A DNA stretch of 64,000 nt from Morchella semilibera. Lineage: Eukaryota; Ascomycota; Pezizomycetes; Pezizales; Morchellaceae. The stretch spans positions 310,001 to 374,000 of the forward strand of contig CM018606.1 in assembly GCA_009192285.1 (NCBI GenBank), read 5' to 3'. A program made the position numbers and the translations under genes. Below, one piece after another: positions 23,034 to 36,136 of this stretch; within the stretch, counting starts at the first letter, position 1; each line of letters opens with the position of its first letter. The notes beneath the pieces were generated by a model, which was not told the DNA's origin, did not search any database, and was given only the letters and a program-made list of their open reading frames with translations.

Positions 23034-24078
23034 CTACCTACTGCCAATGATACCCCCAACATCAAACACCCACACGCTCTCGTCCCACCCCGTACTCGCC
23101 GCCCACCCCTCCCCTCCAAACAGGCACCAATCCACCCCGGCACAGAACTCGGTATGCCTATCCATCACGCCCAACATCCTGCCCACGCCGGCCCCGCCCC
23201 CGACCCCCCCCAGCCCCCCATCGTTCCACACCCTCACCGTCATATCATAGCTCGCACTGACGAGCACCTCCGCCCAATGCGGGCTCCACGCAATCCTGCG
23301 CACAGCATACTCGTGTCCCGCCAGCTCGCTCACGGGCCGCACGGGCTGCCGCACGTCCCACACCCGCACAACCTTGTCGACGCCCGCCGTCGCGACAACA
23401 TCAGGCCGATACTTGTTCCAGTCGTGCGTCAGCACCTCCGCGGGCGCCCCGGGGCTCACGGCCACCACCGTCTGCGGCGCCGGCGGCGCCCGCGTGTCAA
23501 ACAGCCGCAGCGTGCTATCGGAGGAGACGCAGGAGAGCAGGTTCGCGGTGTGCGGGCTGAAAACAGCGCTATATGTGCAGCTGCCCACGGGGAGCGTGAG
23601 CAGCGAGCGCGGGGCCGTGGGCGACCACTAGCACACACACCCACGCATCAGCACCCGCACCCCACCCCGCCTAGAAGGGGAGACCTACCAGCTTGACCGT
23701 GCCGTCCCAGCTCGAGCTGCAGAAGACGCTCTTGTCCACGCCGCCCCACTTGACGGAGAACACCTCGCGGGCGTGCTCCTGCCAGCTGGCGACGGGGAAC
23801 TGGTCGAGCGTTGTGTCGAACAGCTTTATGCTTCCGTCGCCGCTCGCGACCGCCAGCTGGTTCTCGTGCAGCTCGCTGAAGGATACGTCGAAGAGCGAGT
23901 CCTGCGTGTCAAAGTGCTTCTCGGAGACGATGCCCGTGGGCGTCAGGCTGAGGATGTAGAGGCGGCCGTTGCCGACGAGGCCGAAGTTGGCGGAGGCGGC
24001 GCAGGCGAGGCGGGAGTCGTAGAAGGGGGAGTATTGGACGGCGTAGCCGTTGAAGCCGGTGGTGCGGTAGTGGAACAT
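23034..24078 (-). CDS. PEX7: peroxin-7, PTS2 receptor (WD40), 327 aa
   Basis: Exon 1 is 24078-23689 (MFHYRTTGFNGYAVQYSPF), the intron is 23688-23628, and exon 2 is 23627-23034; the join is in phase 0 (GTVKL/WSPTAP). WD40 blades are visible as FDVSFSELHENQLAVASGDG, FSVKWGGVDKSVFCSSSWDG, WDVRQPVRPVSELAGHE and VLVSASYDMTVRVWND. The start YRTTGFNGYAVQYSPF is the hallmark of PEX7. The protein binds proteins carrying the N-terminal PTS2 signal in the cytosol and, with a co-receptor, delivers them to the peroxisome. Length is normal for the family. A glycine-rich loop (GGLGGVGGGAGVG) lies in the last third. Confidence 0.95.
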
Positions 24079-26265
24079 CGTGTAAAGATGGAGAGAGAGA
24101 GGTAGGTGGTGGTTTGGTGGGGGGTTGTTGTATCGACCTCTCGGTGTTTGCTGCTGATCAATGATGTATGCGTTTGTGTGCCTCGGCTGTTGCGCGCCCT
24201 TATCGGGTGGTGATACAGGCAGATACTAAATATTTAGATATCTAAAATACTAATTATGAATTAAGACTGCCACAGACAAAGAGCTCATGTTCGATACGTA
24301 CTAGGCGCCTAATAAATTTGTAGTCGGGTATCCAACAAGTAAATACTAGTACTACAAGACAGAAAAAGTCAATGACACCGCAGCGATGTAGATCAGGAGA
24401 AAGAACAATCAAGAGAAAAGCTACAAATGATATCAGTACTAAAAAACCCGTAATGATTGTATACCCGGAACAAACTAACTCCACAGCGCAGCTCCAATAC
24501 CGGAAGGGATATAAAGTAAGTATTGGGACGAAAAAGTCCCCACATACAAGTAGACCGATAGCAATATACACGTTGTGGCACAGGATACGAAGACAGATCG
24601 GCAATAGGCCAGAAATCGTACTGTGGCTAGAGCTAGACTGTATGCCCTAGATTATCTTTTGTCCTTTCTTTTCTTCAACATACACGAATAGAGCGCAGAA
24701 CCTACTTATTATTGGTTGAGCATGAGCCGTGCCTGATCAATTGTGGGTTAATATCTATTACGAACGAACCCGAACAGTCTCAAAACGTCTTAGGTGGAGC
24801 ACAGAGCTATAGTACTTGTCTATAGCATTAGTACCATAGGATTAGCACGTATGTGAGCTGTCACTGTATTGCGATCGCTAAGTGTAGCCCCGTTCGATCG
24901 AGAGGTCCTAGCACCCCCGGGTCAAAAGTGCGAGGGTGTTTCTTCTATTTTCTAGTTCTCCCATTGCTGTGTTTATAATAACAGAGAGCTAAAATATCTT
25001 CACGGCTATACTAATCAATTTTGGGTATGCGCAGGAGAGGTGGTTGTTGGTGGGTTAGGATTCATAGACAGGCACAACATACTAGGGTGCCAGGACTTTT
25101 CGAACAGGGCTGTACATGACATCAACCCATCAACGGTAATGACTTTTCCACACCTTTTACCATACCACCACTATCCCGATCCCAAAGTCTGCCAATCAGA
25201 TAATCGGGGTATAGAGCTAGCCCTATTACGCAGACTCTTAAATTGTTACCAGTCTTGGTTAAGTGATCACCGAGGGTTAGGGTTGGTTTTCAGGAGAATT
25301 GATAGTCCACACGCACTGTAGAGTATCAATCGTGATCAGCGACTACAGCCCTTATCTGGTACCACTCATTATATCGAGATCAAGATCTCTATCGGAAAAT
25401 ATGTTTCTGGGAACTAACCTGGTATGTTAAGTAAGTAGTTTGTTTGGTGATATTCCTTTGCTTGAAGTATCAATCGATCAATCAATATTCCTTTGCTACA
25501 GCCAGGTTCTGTACGTAACTAGTTTTGGCCTAGAGGAGACTCTAAGGACTCGCTTGCGAAACCGAGTGAGGGGGAACTAGGCTAACTGAGACGCGTGCAT
25601 GCGCATATAGTGCAACACAATTGCAATGGTGCAGTTTTACGCATCGTTGTACCAGAAGAGGATTTTGCTGTGAAATAAGGGTGTTTATCTTATCAGATTC
25701 TTGGTATTTATGGTTAACCCCGGTATAGCGATGGGGAAAATCATTGTATGTACTTATGGTACGCATACAAGGCTCGATCTGGGATAAAGTGAGTGGACTA
25801 AATGTGGTGTTGATAGGTGAGGCTGTTCACTCATTTTATCCAGAGCCTTACACAAACAGGGGTATAAAGGCAGGGTTTAGGTGGCTGCCCGGCCAATAGG
25901 GCTCTTGCCATGCTTCTACAATAATTTTCCCCATTGCTGTACGTGCGGGGAGCCCGGTGTTTCAAATTAATCCGCTCCTTGGTTCAACAAATCACACCAA
26001 GATTATTTGAGCCTTAGGAGCGGGGAAATTCTACACATACATATATTTGGCATATGCCTGCCCATCTCAAATGGAGATAGGCTCTAGGGGGGGATCCTTC
26101 GCTATTCATAATATATCGTAAGCTGATTAATTCATAATTTTGCTGCGCAGCGCAACTGGTATGACCTTTTATGTTCTTATGACTGAGTTACATTACTAAT
26201 TTCATTTCCAAAAGAAAGGGTTTTGTAGCTACGCGTACGACCCTCAAACAAATACCCTAGTTAAT
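24079..26265. other. intergenic, one weak ORF and one hairpin
   Basis: The first 150 bases are the PEX7 promoter side. A minus-strand ORF at 24254-24604 (116 codons) is hydrophobic enough to suggest several membrane spans, but it has no other support. An imperfect inverted repeat lies at about 25771-25847 (GGATAAAGTGAGTG against CACTCATTTTATCC). No other gene supported. Confidence 0.45.
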
Positions 26266-28621
26266 ATGGCATCACCGTTTGTTCAAACTGGGACAGTCGA
26301 CTGGACATCCTTGACCTCAATGACACTGTCCGTACCGATTACTCTGTTGAGCCGACTCTCGCAAGCTGGAGTAGAATCCATACACCCTCGAACTTGTCAA
26401 AATTTACGGGCAATTTATAGACTTACCGACCGATTATCTTGTTAGTGTTGAAAAAGGGCTCCTCCAGGCAAAAAAGTTTGGGTTTTCAGCCAATACTCTT
26501 TTTGTCGGTACTGGAATATCACTAGTTCCATCACTATTGGCAAAAACCAGAGGTGGGGTAGCCTTCGCTGCGGTTACCATGGCCCTTCGCGCCTCTTTCG
26601 AGGGTCATTTCACAGCGAGAGTGTTGTCGGAATGGTTGAGTGCTTTCGAGAGACCGTCGGAGGTGTCACTACCATCAGTAAACCAGCTTCAAGCTCTCAG
26701 TAATGAAGTCGCTAGCTGTCCTATGGATCCGGAAATCGGCTATATAATTTGGGGGCTCGAACGCTTACACGCAAAAAGTACAGGGTCGCAGCAACTAAGT
26801 CTATCGAGGGGCATAGTAGCTCCCCCTCATGCCCAAGACTTGGCCAAGGCTATTCATACCATAACTGCAATAAAACCAGGAGAGAGTGTTATTATGCGGT
26901 TCAGATCATCCTCCGCGCCAGGTCCAACCTGGCTCGCCGCCTTTGCCTCGAAGGTGGTTGGATTAAGAGTTTCCTTCGAGATTGGTAATAAAATCATTTG
27001 GGAGCAGCAGGGGAAACACTACCTTATGCCAGGGTCCGTTGGTAACCTCCGCTTGGTGATTGGAGAGGATCTGGGAAATAGTGCACAAATTCAACTTTTC
27101 AAGTCCGTTCAGATTACCCTACAACGCCAGGATAGAGACGCACAAACCACTTTTAGGATATCTCCAAAGTTAGTTGTGGATAGAATGCTCGAGGACTTCT
27201 TCTATGATGATGAGCAGCGAAGCTCGGCGAGGGAATGTATCTGTAAGGCAGCACACCACCTTTCCCAAAAACCTGCTATGCATGGAGGGTATGGGGTTCC
27301 AAAATTCATCATTGATAGGAGCCAGGCAAAGGCTGCGCTTGTATCACTCGGGATTGATCCTGATTCTGTAAACTTGTGGATGACAGAAACAGCATCATCT
27401 ACTGCCAAGGGTGGGGTGCAGGCTATGGGTGAAAACAAATTGTTACCGGAATGGACATCTGAAGAAGAGTTGGAAGACATCTTTGGAGCCCCTTTCCTCG
27501 TCTCATTCACAAAGCTGCAAAATATTGCTACACAAATGCGCGAATCCCGACCCTGGGCCGAGCGTTGCATTGAACTTTTCAAGAGAGTCCTAGCTCTCTG
27601 GACGGTGCTTGTGTTTACCTCGGCCGTAGTCCCAGGCACAGATGTTGTCAGTCTTGACGGTAGAACGGTAAGTTGGATGATGGAGTGTTCAAATGGGTTC
27701 TCGGCTTTCGATTGTTTGTGGGGACTGTACATTTATGCTTTTGAGTCGGATACACCAGGGAGAGTGAGGTACACTACTGGTAGTCGGTTCAACAGGAATG
27801 ATAAGAGGGGTGTGTTAAAGACGTACACCCTTGATATTTCGGCAGTTTACGAGCTAGCATTTGATATACTTGGAGGCCGTCTGAGCTCGAACCAATCCGG
27901 GAACTCCGACACGACGGGAATCGTAAACGGGGGTACTTTCGTTATCATGGGTACAATTCTCGAACCGAACCCGTCAGGAGTAAGAGAGGCGATGTCTATT
28001 TTCGTAGGTCAAGGGGGAATCTTTGTTAATGAGCGGGCGATATCCTACCTAAGATCCTTCAGTTCAGGTTATGATGCAGCGGATGCCGCTAGGGTCTCTT
28101 ATTCTTCTGAAATTTCAAAATTTCATCGAGTACACGGATATACCCCGACGAATACCCCCCCAAGTGATCTTACGGAAATGAACATAAGCATGGGTCTCTA
28201 CATTACTGAGAGATCAGATATCTCATCTATCGCTTGGTCAATTAGTGGTCGTCACGGAGCCGAAATATTGTTCGAAGAACTAATCAACCCACACAAAATT
28301 TTGGCAAACCTTTGTAATGCTGAATTTATAGACATCGACATATCAACACACCAAATCCTTTCTTCTTTTGTGAAGGAGGGCTTATCCACGAGACATGGAC
28401 CGGATGGGATATTTGTCAGTAATGTAGAGACGTTACTCTCTGGCCACTACCCAGGTGAAGTGAGGTTAATAATGGCAAAAAACAACCATCCAGCACAAAT
28501 CCTGGCTCTGCAATATTGTACAGCAAAATCTATTCACCCCCTATACGTTTGTCCTTTGGAGCAACTCGAATCCGTTTCCCCTAGAGTTTTGGGGAGTCGC
28601 TTTACGATCCTGGTTACTTAA
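26266..28621 (+). pseudogene. unknown fungal-family protein with frame-broken 5' end
   Basis: From 26402 to a stop at 28621 one frame is open for about 740 codons (LPTDYLVSVEKGLLQAKKFG, then GTGISLVPSLLAKTRGGVAF). I believe this belongs to a large family of uncharacterised fungal proteins; no domain name can be given. Upstream, ATG 26266 opens MASPFVQTGTVDWTSL in another frame. A third frame continues LNDTVRTDYSVEPTLASWS before the long frame takes over at LELVKIYGQFID. The join needs about a 1-nt shift near 26315 and a 2-nt shift near 26385 (an AC dinucleotide too many), with no splice sites at either point. The gene is probably a young pseudogene or carries sequence errors. If the 5' part is ignored, translation could start within the long frame. 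Nothing in it suggests a virus. Confidence 0.55.
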
Positions 28622-29798
28622 GAAGGAAGCAGTCTTTACAGTAAGTATATCTATTAAATACATCATCAGAATTAAAGACTAAACTTCCAATCATTGTTTT
28701 AGCCCTCATGTCTGATTACTCAGATCTCGAAAGCACCGGCAAGACGAAAAACAAACATGAAATTGCCTGATCGAGCTGAGAAGGGAATCGGGTAGAGATC
28801 CTTATGTCCCACCGACCGCGAATTGCCATTTAAATTTTTACTCAATGTACTTAAATACCTTATTAGTTCGGATATTTGGAAAGCTTTATGAAAAGATGTT
28901 TTAAATAACAAGTACGTTGGTTTCCGTAAGGCTTGAGCCACAAAGGTGGGAGTGACCAAAACTTGCTCCCGCGGCAGGTTCATATGAATGAATCCTTAAG
29001 ATGTAATGTATTAGCACTAGGTTTTTTTCAATCAATAAGGAAATTTCCACTTTAAAAATTAGATTAGCTTTGTCTTCTGAGATATGGAAAATATGGGATA
29101 TCACTAAATCTCGTTTCTACTTTTGTGCATCACCGTTTGTCACTCGTCCACCAGCTGAAATACCCGTGGAAAATATTGACTGTAGGCCTAGGGGTAGAAC
29201 AAAACCTTGTCATATCTTGAGGTGATACAGGGGGCTTAGCAGCGCAGCCCTTATATAATAGTGTTTGCCCCGGAAAGTAACCGGTACTGGTGATATTTGC
29301 TAAAATTATTATTCAGATATTTTCCCCGGCTGATCATGATCGTAAATATAATAATATTATAACCCAAAAGTATTAGGGACTATTGTTTTATCTTTTTATT
29401 GTTAATAGTACGTGATATGTAATCCTATATATATAACTAGTACCCAAAAGCTGGTCTTATGCGCCAGAGAATACCCTCCCAATTGACTCCACCACTCCCA
29501 GTCCAACTGAAAGGGCGAGGGATATTACCAGCCTTGGTAATAGTAGTTATGTACTTAAGTAGTACATTAATTAACCTTTTACAAGCTGTGGCACTGGCAC
29601 GCCTCGATCCAGTACAACTACGTCCTATATGTATCAGATGACCGAGTTTGCAGCTAGCTCTGACTGCGGGCCCCGGGCGGGGCTGTGTGCTGCGCTATAG
29701 TACTATACTGTAAAGCTTCCCCTGGTAAAAATACGCCCACATGGGTGGTAGTATTTCTAGCGGAAGTCACTTCGGTTTTGATGCGTGTATACGACACG
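28622..29798. other. AT-rich intergenic DNA
   Basis: No gene supported; short ORFs only. It leads to the left boundary of the transposon. Close to the boundary a small hairpin occurs (GCGTGTATACGACACGC at about 29784-29800). Confidence 0.45.
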
Positions 29799-31982
29799 CA
29801 CTACCAGCTCTGTTAATGAATCAATTGATTCATTTCCCACTAAACGCGATTCGTGAAATGAATCATTTGATTCGTTTCCCAGGGGCCTTAATTTGAACCG
29901 AGTTTTTGATTCATTTACACGGCTATTTGATTCATTACCTTTGATGCATTTCCCATGTTTTTGAATAAAGGCCGCGTGTTTTTACTTGTTTGGGTATAGA
30001 GTCCACGTAATCGCCTGTGCTCCTTTTGTTTAACACATTAACCAACACTTAACTATTACGAACCTGTACTATTGCATTAAATTCATCAATAAAAGTATCC
30101 CTTTCTCTTCTTTCTGTTCATCTTATACCTAACCCGGTCGGTATATGTGTTAGATAATGTACTTACCGCCGTGATCCTATTAAATGATACTTTATTGGAT
30201 TCTTTTTTTGAGTGTTTTCCACGTGTATACTTAGTGCTCTGCTTTAACAAATACATTACTCTATAGTATACATGCCTCGATAGCTATTAGAAGAGGGTAT
30301 ACATAAGATGATACATTAGTATATACTATATATTATTCGTTAGCTGATGATTATATATGTTGTGTACGTATGGACACGATACCCGATCGTTAACCGTACG
30401 CTTTCCCTCTAGCTTCCCTTTTTTTAACCATTAGTTGTACTCGATAACATATACTTTATTGTATCCGACCTTATCTATGTTCATTTGTTAATTTTCTTAA
30501 TTCTTTAGTATATCCTTTCCATGCACCTTTAGTGATTATATCCTTTTTATTTACACTTTAACCGATACTTTAATAGTTTTCTCTTAGGCTAGTGTAATAC
30601 TATCAATTATATCATCACTTAAGTTACCCTCTCGATAACACATAATCCATCTTTACGTCTTAGTAATCGGACACACACATTTCGTTACCTATTGATATAT
30701 TCTTTTTTCTAAGCCATCCACGTATTACAACAGAGTAGACTTTTTTCAATCCTTTTCTTGATTATTTTCATTCCACATTAAACACAATTAACCGGTATAT
30801 ACACTTGTTGATTGTTTCCGGTATCCTTTCCATGCTACATTATACGTATTATATTGTGATATATATTTTATGATTCGTTGATGTATTCTTTTTATAACAC
30901 AATATTCACATCTCGTTACGATACATCTTTATTGATTTGTTTTAGTATCATTTTTTCGATTATAAAGCATAGATCCTTTTGCGAATCGCGTTAAGCAATC
31001 CATTTATATATACTGTTAGTCTGTCATTATCTGTCCATTGATATCATATGCATTCTAAGATTCGTTAACATATACTTTTTTTGAGTATATTAGTCGTACT
31101 ATACAGTCGGTAACTCTTTGTATGTTTCCTGATACATTGATCTATACTTTCTTTTCGCACATTACCCATAGCATCACTGCATATAATATGAATATCACTT
31201 TCCTGTATCATTTTCTATACCTCTAGTTGTATGATATGCGGATATTCATTTTACAATACTTTGTATTATCCTTTTTATAATACCTTACAACTCATACAAT
31301 AATTGCTACTTTGTATGTATTCCCCATAGTCATGATGCCTACGCGATCATATGCTGGTTCTTCTCATAGCATATATACATGTATGTCTTCATCAGTTGTT
31401 AGCAATACACATTATTCTATCATTGATTCTCGTCATATTATCATATCAATAATTTACAATTAAATATATTCATTATTTTGCTATATATTTTTAGTAGTGA
31501 CTTGTAGTAGTATGTATCGGGTCATGTCATTTATATATACATTAAATGATACATAACTCAAGTCGTTATTGTGTGTCGCTTGTTGACTCGCATCTTAAAT
31601 GTAGTCAATAACTCATATTTTGGAACGCCTATACTATCATTAATTCCATTAGTTTTTTCCTTCTTTAGTTGACCCTTTTACTAATACAGTATTATAATGT
31701 TTTAGTTTAGTATTTTACCACGGACCAATGACATCCCACCATAACCATGTCCGGTGTAATACTATATTAATGTATGGGAAAATTTGTCAGTTTAAGATTC
31801 GATAAAAGCGTCATTTAAATTGTTTATTATTGTATGATCCTCTCATCACTATCACTACCACTATAGAAAAAATTGTTTGTTTAAGTGTAGGTTCTCTTAT
31901 CGTTATGTCTTGACGTCTATCATAGTATCAATGTGATTAATTATATGTATATTGGGAAGTGATACAATTAAAGCATCTCCTG
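29799..31982. repeat. left subterminal arm of the CACTA element
   Basis: About 2.2 kb of gene-free AT-rich DNA. The outermost 170 bases hold several copies of TTGATTCATTT(C/A)C, one as the perfect palindrome AATGAATCAATTGATTCATT at 29816-29835. Further in, pyrimidine-rich motifs such as ATATCCTTT, GTATCCTTTC and GATACTTTA recur many times. Subterminal motif arrays of this kind are where the accessory protein of En/Spm elements binds. Confidence 0.6.
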
Positions 31983-34900
31983 TTATGTATCAACGAAATC
32001 GCTATTATCTATAATTTCGCTCCAATCAAATTGTTTTTTAGGCCAGAAACAGGATGTTTTAGATATATAGAATAGTTTTCCACGTGACTCAATTAGCCCT
32101 AGTAACTCTTGTATATCCTGCAAATCAATAAACTCTTTATCCGAATCCTTCACTTTATATGCCAATTTTCTCTTACGGATTCTGCCCACTGCATGCCGCT
32201 GCACATAAGCGAGCATCTGGACCGAGGACTCGTTCCCGTTATATGCAGGAATTTCGTGGTTTAGATAGTAGATTACCCTACCAAAGTACGAGATATCCTT
32301 GTTAGCCCGTGCCTCTTCTTTGATTATATAGCGTACAATAGAATCATCTCGTTTTGATAGACCTGACGCGCCGCCATCCCAACCTGAATGGAAGAGCTTT
32401 GATCCAGTAATCTCATATCCGTGTGGGTTATTGAATCCTATCCCCGCCACCGCTCTGCCCCATATACTAAATACTACTTCGGGGGTAAGGATATGTTGCA
32501 TGTCCTCGTATATGAGATTGTACATATAATATCGACGCAGATGGCCTCTCTCGTACTGGTTTAGTTTACGTTTACGCTTTGGCCGCATAAACAGGCAGTC
32601 TGGGTATGTATCTAGGAGAGAGAACTTCTCGTGCTCGGCTAGATCAAACAAGAGACCTCCTTGTGATGTTTCCAATGCCGTCTGTTCCTGTAGTCTCCGC
32701 ATCTCAGCCGGAATCTTTGCAACGTATGGTAGGAAACGCAGTCTCTCAGACTCCAGAATACCTAGCGAAACATTACGATTTGGTGATGATCGACTATGTA
32801 CCATTGCCTTGATGAAGCCACATGTCCTTTCCATTGGATATTGGTGATAGATCACGGTCGGGCCACAAAGACGCATAGCCGTGGCAAGGTGGAGGAGACC
32901 GTGTACTTGAGTGGTGCAGCTTGCCAGTCTCATCCTGTCCCGGCGGTAGTAGAGGCGTTCATAATCTACGACGACTCGGACCATGTCGGCCTCCATTTCG
33001 CTGATTTCGTCTGCATCGAGGGAGTACTTTTTTGTCTTTTCTGTTGCTAGGGCCAGGTGGTGCCACTGGAGATATTCCTCTTCTGGTAAGCGTCCATTCA
33101 GAACTATAGGAGATACGATGTGTATAAAGTTCATTAGTTCTGTGGCCTTGTAGCTGCTGTGGTATTTACTTATATCACGTAGCGCTTTGCCGAATTGACT
33201 AGGAACCAACTTTCTCGATGCCGATATTTCGCGCCCTATTGCAGACCATGCCCTCGAGGAAAGTATGTACTCCTCCCCACCATATCCCTCTGCATCAGCT
33301 ATATCCGGTTGAGATCTCCTACCAGACCTGCGCTGAGATGCTCCACCTTCCCCTCTACCATTACTGGCTCTATTGTTCTGTTTCTGTTCGAACACGTTAA
33401 GCCAATGGGCTAAATATAATCGAGGGGTATTCTCGTCGACCAGATGCATCACGTCTGGGGCAAAGCACCAGGGATATATGATAGAAGTGAGCTTAGAGAA
33501 TACTGGTTCCCCGTTCGTTCCGATGAGTTTTCCCCATGCGAAATCCATTTCATCTTCCACGGTCCTTTGATTATGGCGTAATTCAGTGTCGGTATATATA
33601 GGTAGATTATTTGGATCCCATTGCCGTTCGGGATAGTATAGGTCCTTTTTGGACACTTGCCTCCTATTGCCCTGCTTAGGAGCGGTCTCTTCTTGATGAG
33701 GTGGCTGTAATGGGCAGTATATATGACCTGCGCTGATACCATATATTGCGCAAAACCTGCAGTAATGATATGAGTTGGGTCCTAAATAGTTAGCCTCATG
33801 TACAAAAGGTCTGCTATTATCAGTAAGGAAAGACAATTCTGATCATACCACATCAGTGAGTCAGAGGAGTGTATTTCTTTATAGACTAGTAAACCAAGCC
33901 ATATAGTCATAAACATCCAAGAGTCACTGATGAGTGATTCAGGTTGACCTTTCCTATCTCGAGTGATAGTATGCTTACCGGTCCACTTCATGAGCTTTGC
34001 CATCGCCATTGTATCGCCGGCAATTAGAGCGATATGTGCTCTCAACGTAAACTCTTCTTTTCGCAAGCCGTCCCATGCAACAACACCTCGCTGCAGCACT
34101 TTAAACTCTTGTATCATTGGTATCAGGAACGATCCTATATCCTTTGGATTCTCTGGACCTGGGATGACTCCGCATAATGTCATATTTCGCCGTAAAACCC
34201 GTAAATTGGGGGGTAAATTGAGATTTACTAACAGTAGGGGCCAGACATCAAAGGAGCCTATCTTGAAGAGAGAGAAACCATCCGTACTGAAGATAAAACC
34301 CACATCTCTAGCGTCCCCCCATAACCGTCGTTGGCGATACAGGGCTCTGCATATATCAGCATTCCAGTAGTCTGTGACCTTCTCTTTCCCATGCGATGAA
34401 CCCAAGTTAGAGTCTGACGATTGCGAGCCATCAGACCCATCACCTGTCCTCCAAGGACCCTTCAGGTCACTCGAGTTTTTATACTCCATCGTTTGCCGTA
34501 CATAGTCCGGGTCTGTATAGAGCAAGCGTATACGGTGGATCAGGGGTATATAGTCGAATGTCTTCCATGGTGCTCCTTTCTCGTCAAGGCGCGGGGTCGA
34601 ACAGACAGGACACTGTTTGAGGTTCGGAAATGCAGCAAAACACACACAGTTCTTCTGGCACACATCATAGCGCACATGCTGAATTCTAGTAGTATCCGAT
34701 AGATGTTTCCGAGCCTTACGCTCACTGCAAATATACTCCTTGGTGTCTGCATTATTTGCGTCTAAAGTAGACAGTTCCTTCAATGCTCGTACATAGCGTC
34801 TATGGGTTTCATCAGAGACATTTCCCTGTTGTCTTATCTGCAATAATCGAATTTGCCTTAAGACTGCGGGCTCCAACTCCACGTTTGGCAGACTAGGATA

Positions 34901-35643
34901 TGGAAAGTTACTATATTCTGGTGGCTTCCCACTGTCCTCAAAGTCGACGTCGACCCCATTATATTCCCCATCTGACATATCGAAGTTTCTGGAGGAATCA
35001 GATCCTTCTTCATCGGTACTGGATTGATGTGGGTCTATGCCATCAAGGAAATCGGGCTGTGAATCACAGTCAGATTCAGGATCGAGGCTTTGAAGAAGCA
35101 AAGGCCCAGGTGGTGACTCCTGATCTAATGTAACACTCCGTTCATAGTACTCTATCTCTGGTTGTTCATTGCCCCAGCTGCTGGGGCCATCTTGTAAGAC
35201 GGCGTACTGTAGATCATCGTCGGATTGATATACCATCCCTCCTACATCTTCCTGTGCTTCAACATATAAAGGTCCATTATCCGGTAATTGCGGCTCCTCT
35301 TGCACGTCTTCGGAGATGTAAGATTCCTGGTCTTCGTCATAATCCATTTCCGAGTCCAACTCTCCATCATCCTTGGGGTATGTCTAGCAATGTCAGTGAC
35401 CTTCCATAGAGGAGCGTAGGTGGGGATATATCATACTTCCTGGGCATCGGCCTCATCCAGATCCACAGGTGGAACTGAGCTTGTGACTCCCATGTTCCTG
35501 TTATCTATCCAGGCTTGACGTCTCTGGTGGTTATACCATGACTGACGCTTCTCATAATGAACTCTGCCACCGTACATGCTGCACCGGCACTCTCTCTCCT
35601 CCCCTTTCTTCCAGTCATACTCTCTGTTGCGGCTTTTAGGCAT
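31983..35643 (-). CDS. Tnp2-type (Transposase_21) CACTA transposase, 1,136 aa, three exons
   Basis: Exons are 35643-35437, 35383-33979 and 33781-31983, with introns of 53 and 197 nt and agreeing phases. The N-terminus MPKSRNREYDWKK carries a CRCSMYGG Cys motif. Residues about 75-220 are acidic. The catalytic region has FIFSTDGFSLFK (first Asp, about residue 424), LPPNLRVLRRNMTLCGVIPG, and LIAGDTMAMAKLMKW (second Asp). The second intron falls here and joins to GPNSYHYCRFCAIYG, giving the expected Cys pair after the KLM motif. The C-terminal half has HWLNVFE and the conserved YPMERTCGFIKAMVHS, with the likely third acidic residue. The predicted role is cutting the element at its ends by a DDE mechanism in the nucleus. 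No internal stops. It is divergent from the accessory gene, 493 bp apart. Confidence 0.88.
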
Positions 35644-36136
35644 TAAATGTATATATTTGTATATTTACAGATGTACATGTAGTGTTGAGACATCTAAGTA
35701 CATGTAACATCCCTGTGTAACTTGCATACAATGGCTATTTTTACATATATGTATGTACCTGCATATTGAGCCGCAAAGCTTATCTCTATATATAGAAACG
35801 TGATGAATATAACGCTCAGAACGTGTAAATGGCATATACATGTACTTACATAGTTGCATATCAGCCTACGAGTCTATCAAGTACACAAACACACAGTTCT
35901 AACAGATACTCAAATGAGAACACGTTACTTCTACAACAGCGCTACACGATGGGTTCTCGTCTATCATATGCATCTAGTAGATACATGTTACCCCGCTATC
36001 GCAAAATCTCTATGAGAAACACAACCTTGATTATCGTCGATACATATACGATAATGTACTTATCTATCTTTCATAGCTCGTGCTCTCTTCCTACCAAATA
36101 CATCAAACTGACACGACTTCATATCGGACAGATACA
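35644..36136. promoter_or_regulatory. divergent promoter of the CACTA genes
   Basis: This 493-bp spacer lies between the ATGs of the transposase (35643, minus) and the accessory gene (36137, plus). It holds TACATGTA at 35674, 35699 and 35837, clustered on the transposase side, plus ATATATAG/TATATAGA stretches near 35792 that could act as TATA elements. The shared location implies coordinated expression of both proteins. Confidence 0.55.

Noticed and set aside
24254-24604. Hydrophobic 116-codon ORF
   Set aside because: Hydrophobicity is expected from T-rich DNA on that strand, and an ORF of similar length is open opposite it.
26537-28621. Viral polymerase or other virus-derived gene
   Set aside because: No polymerase, capsid or protease motif is visible, and the sequence style fits a fungal host family.
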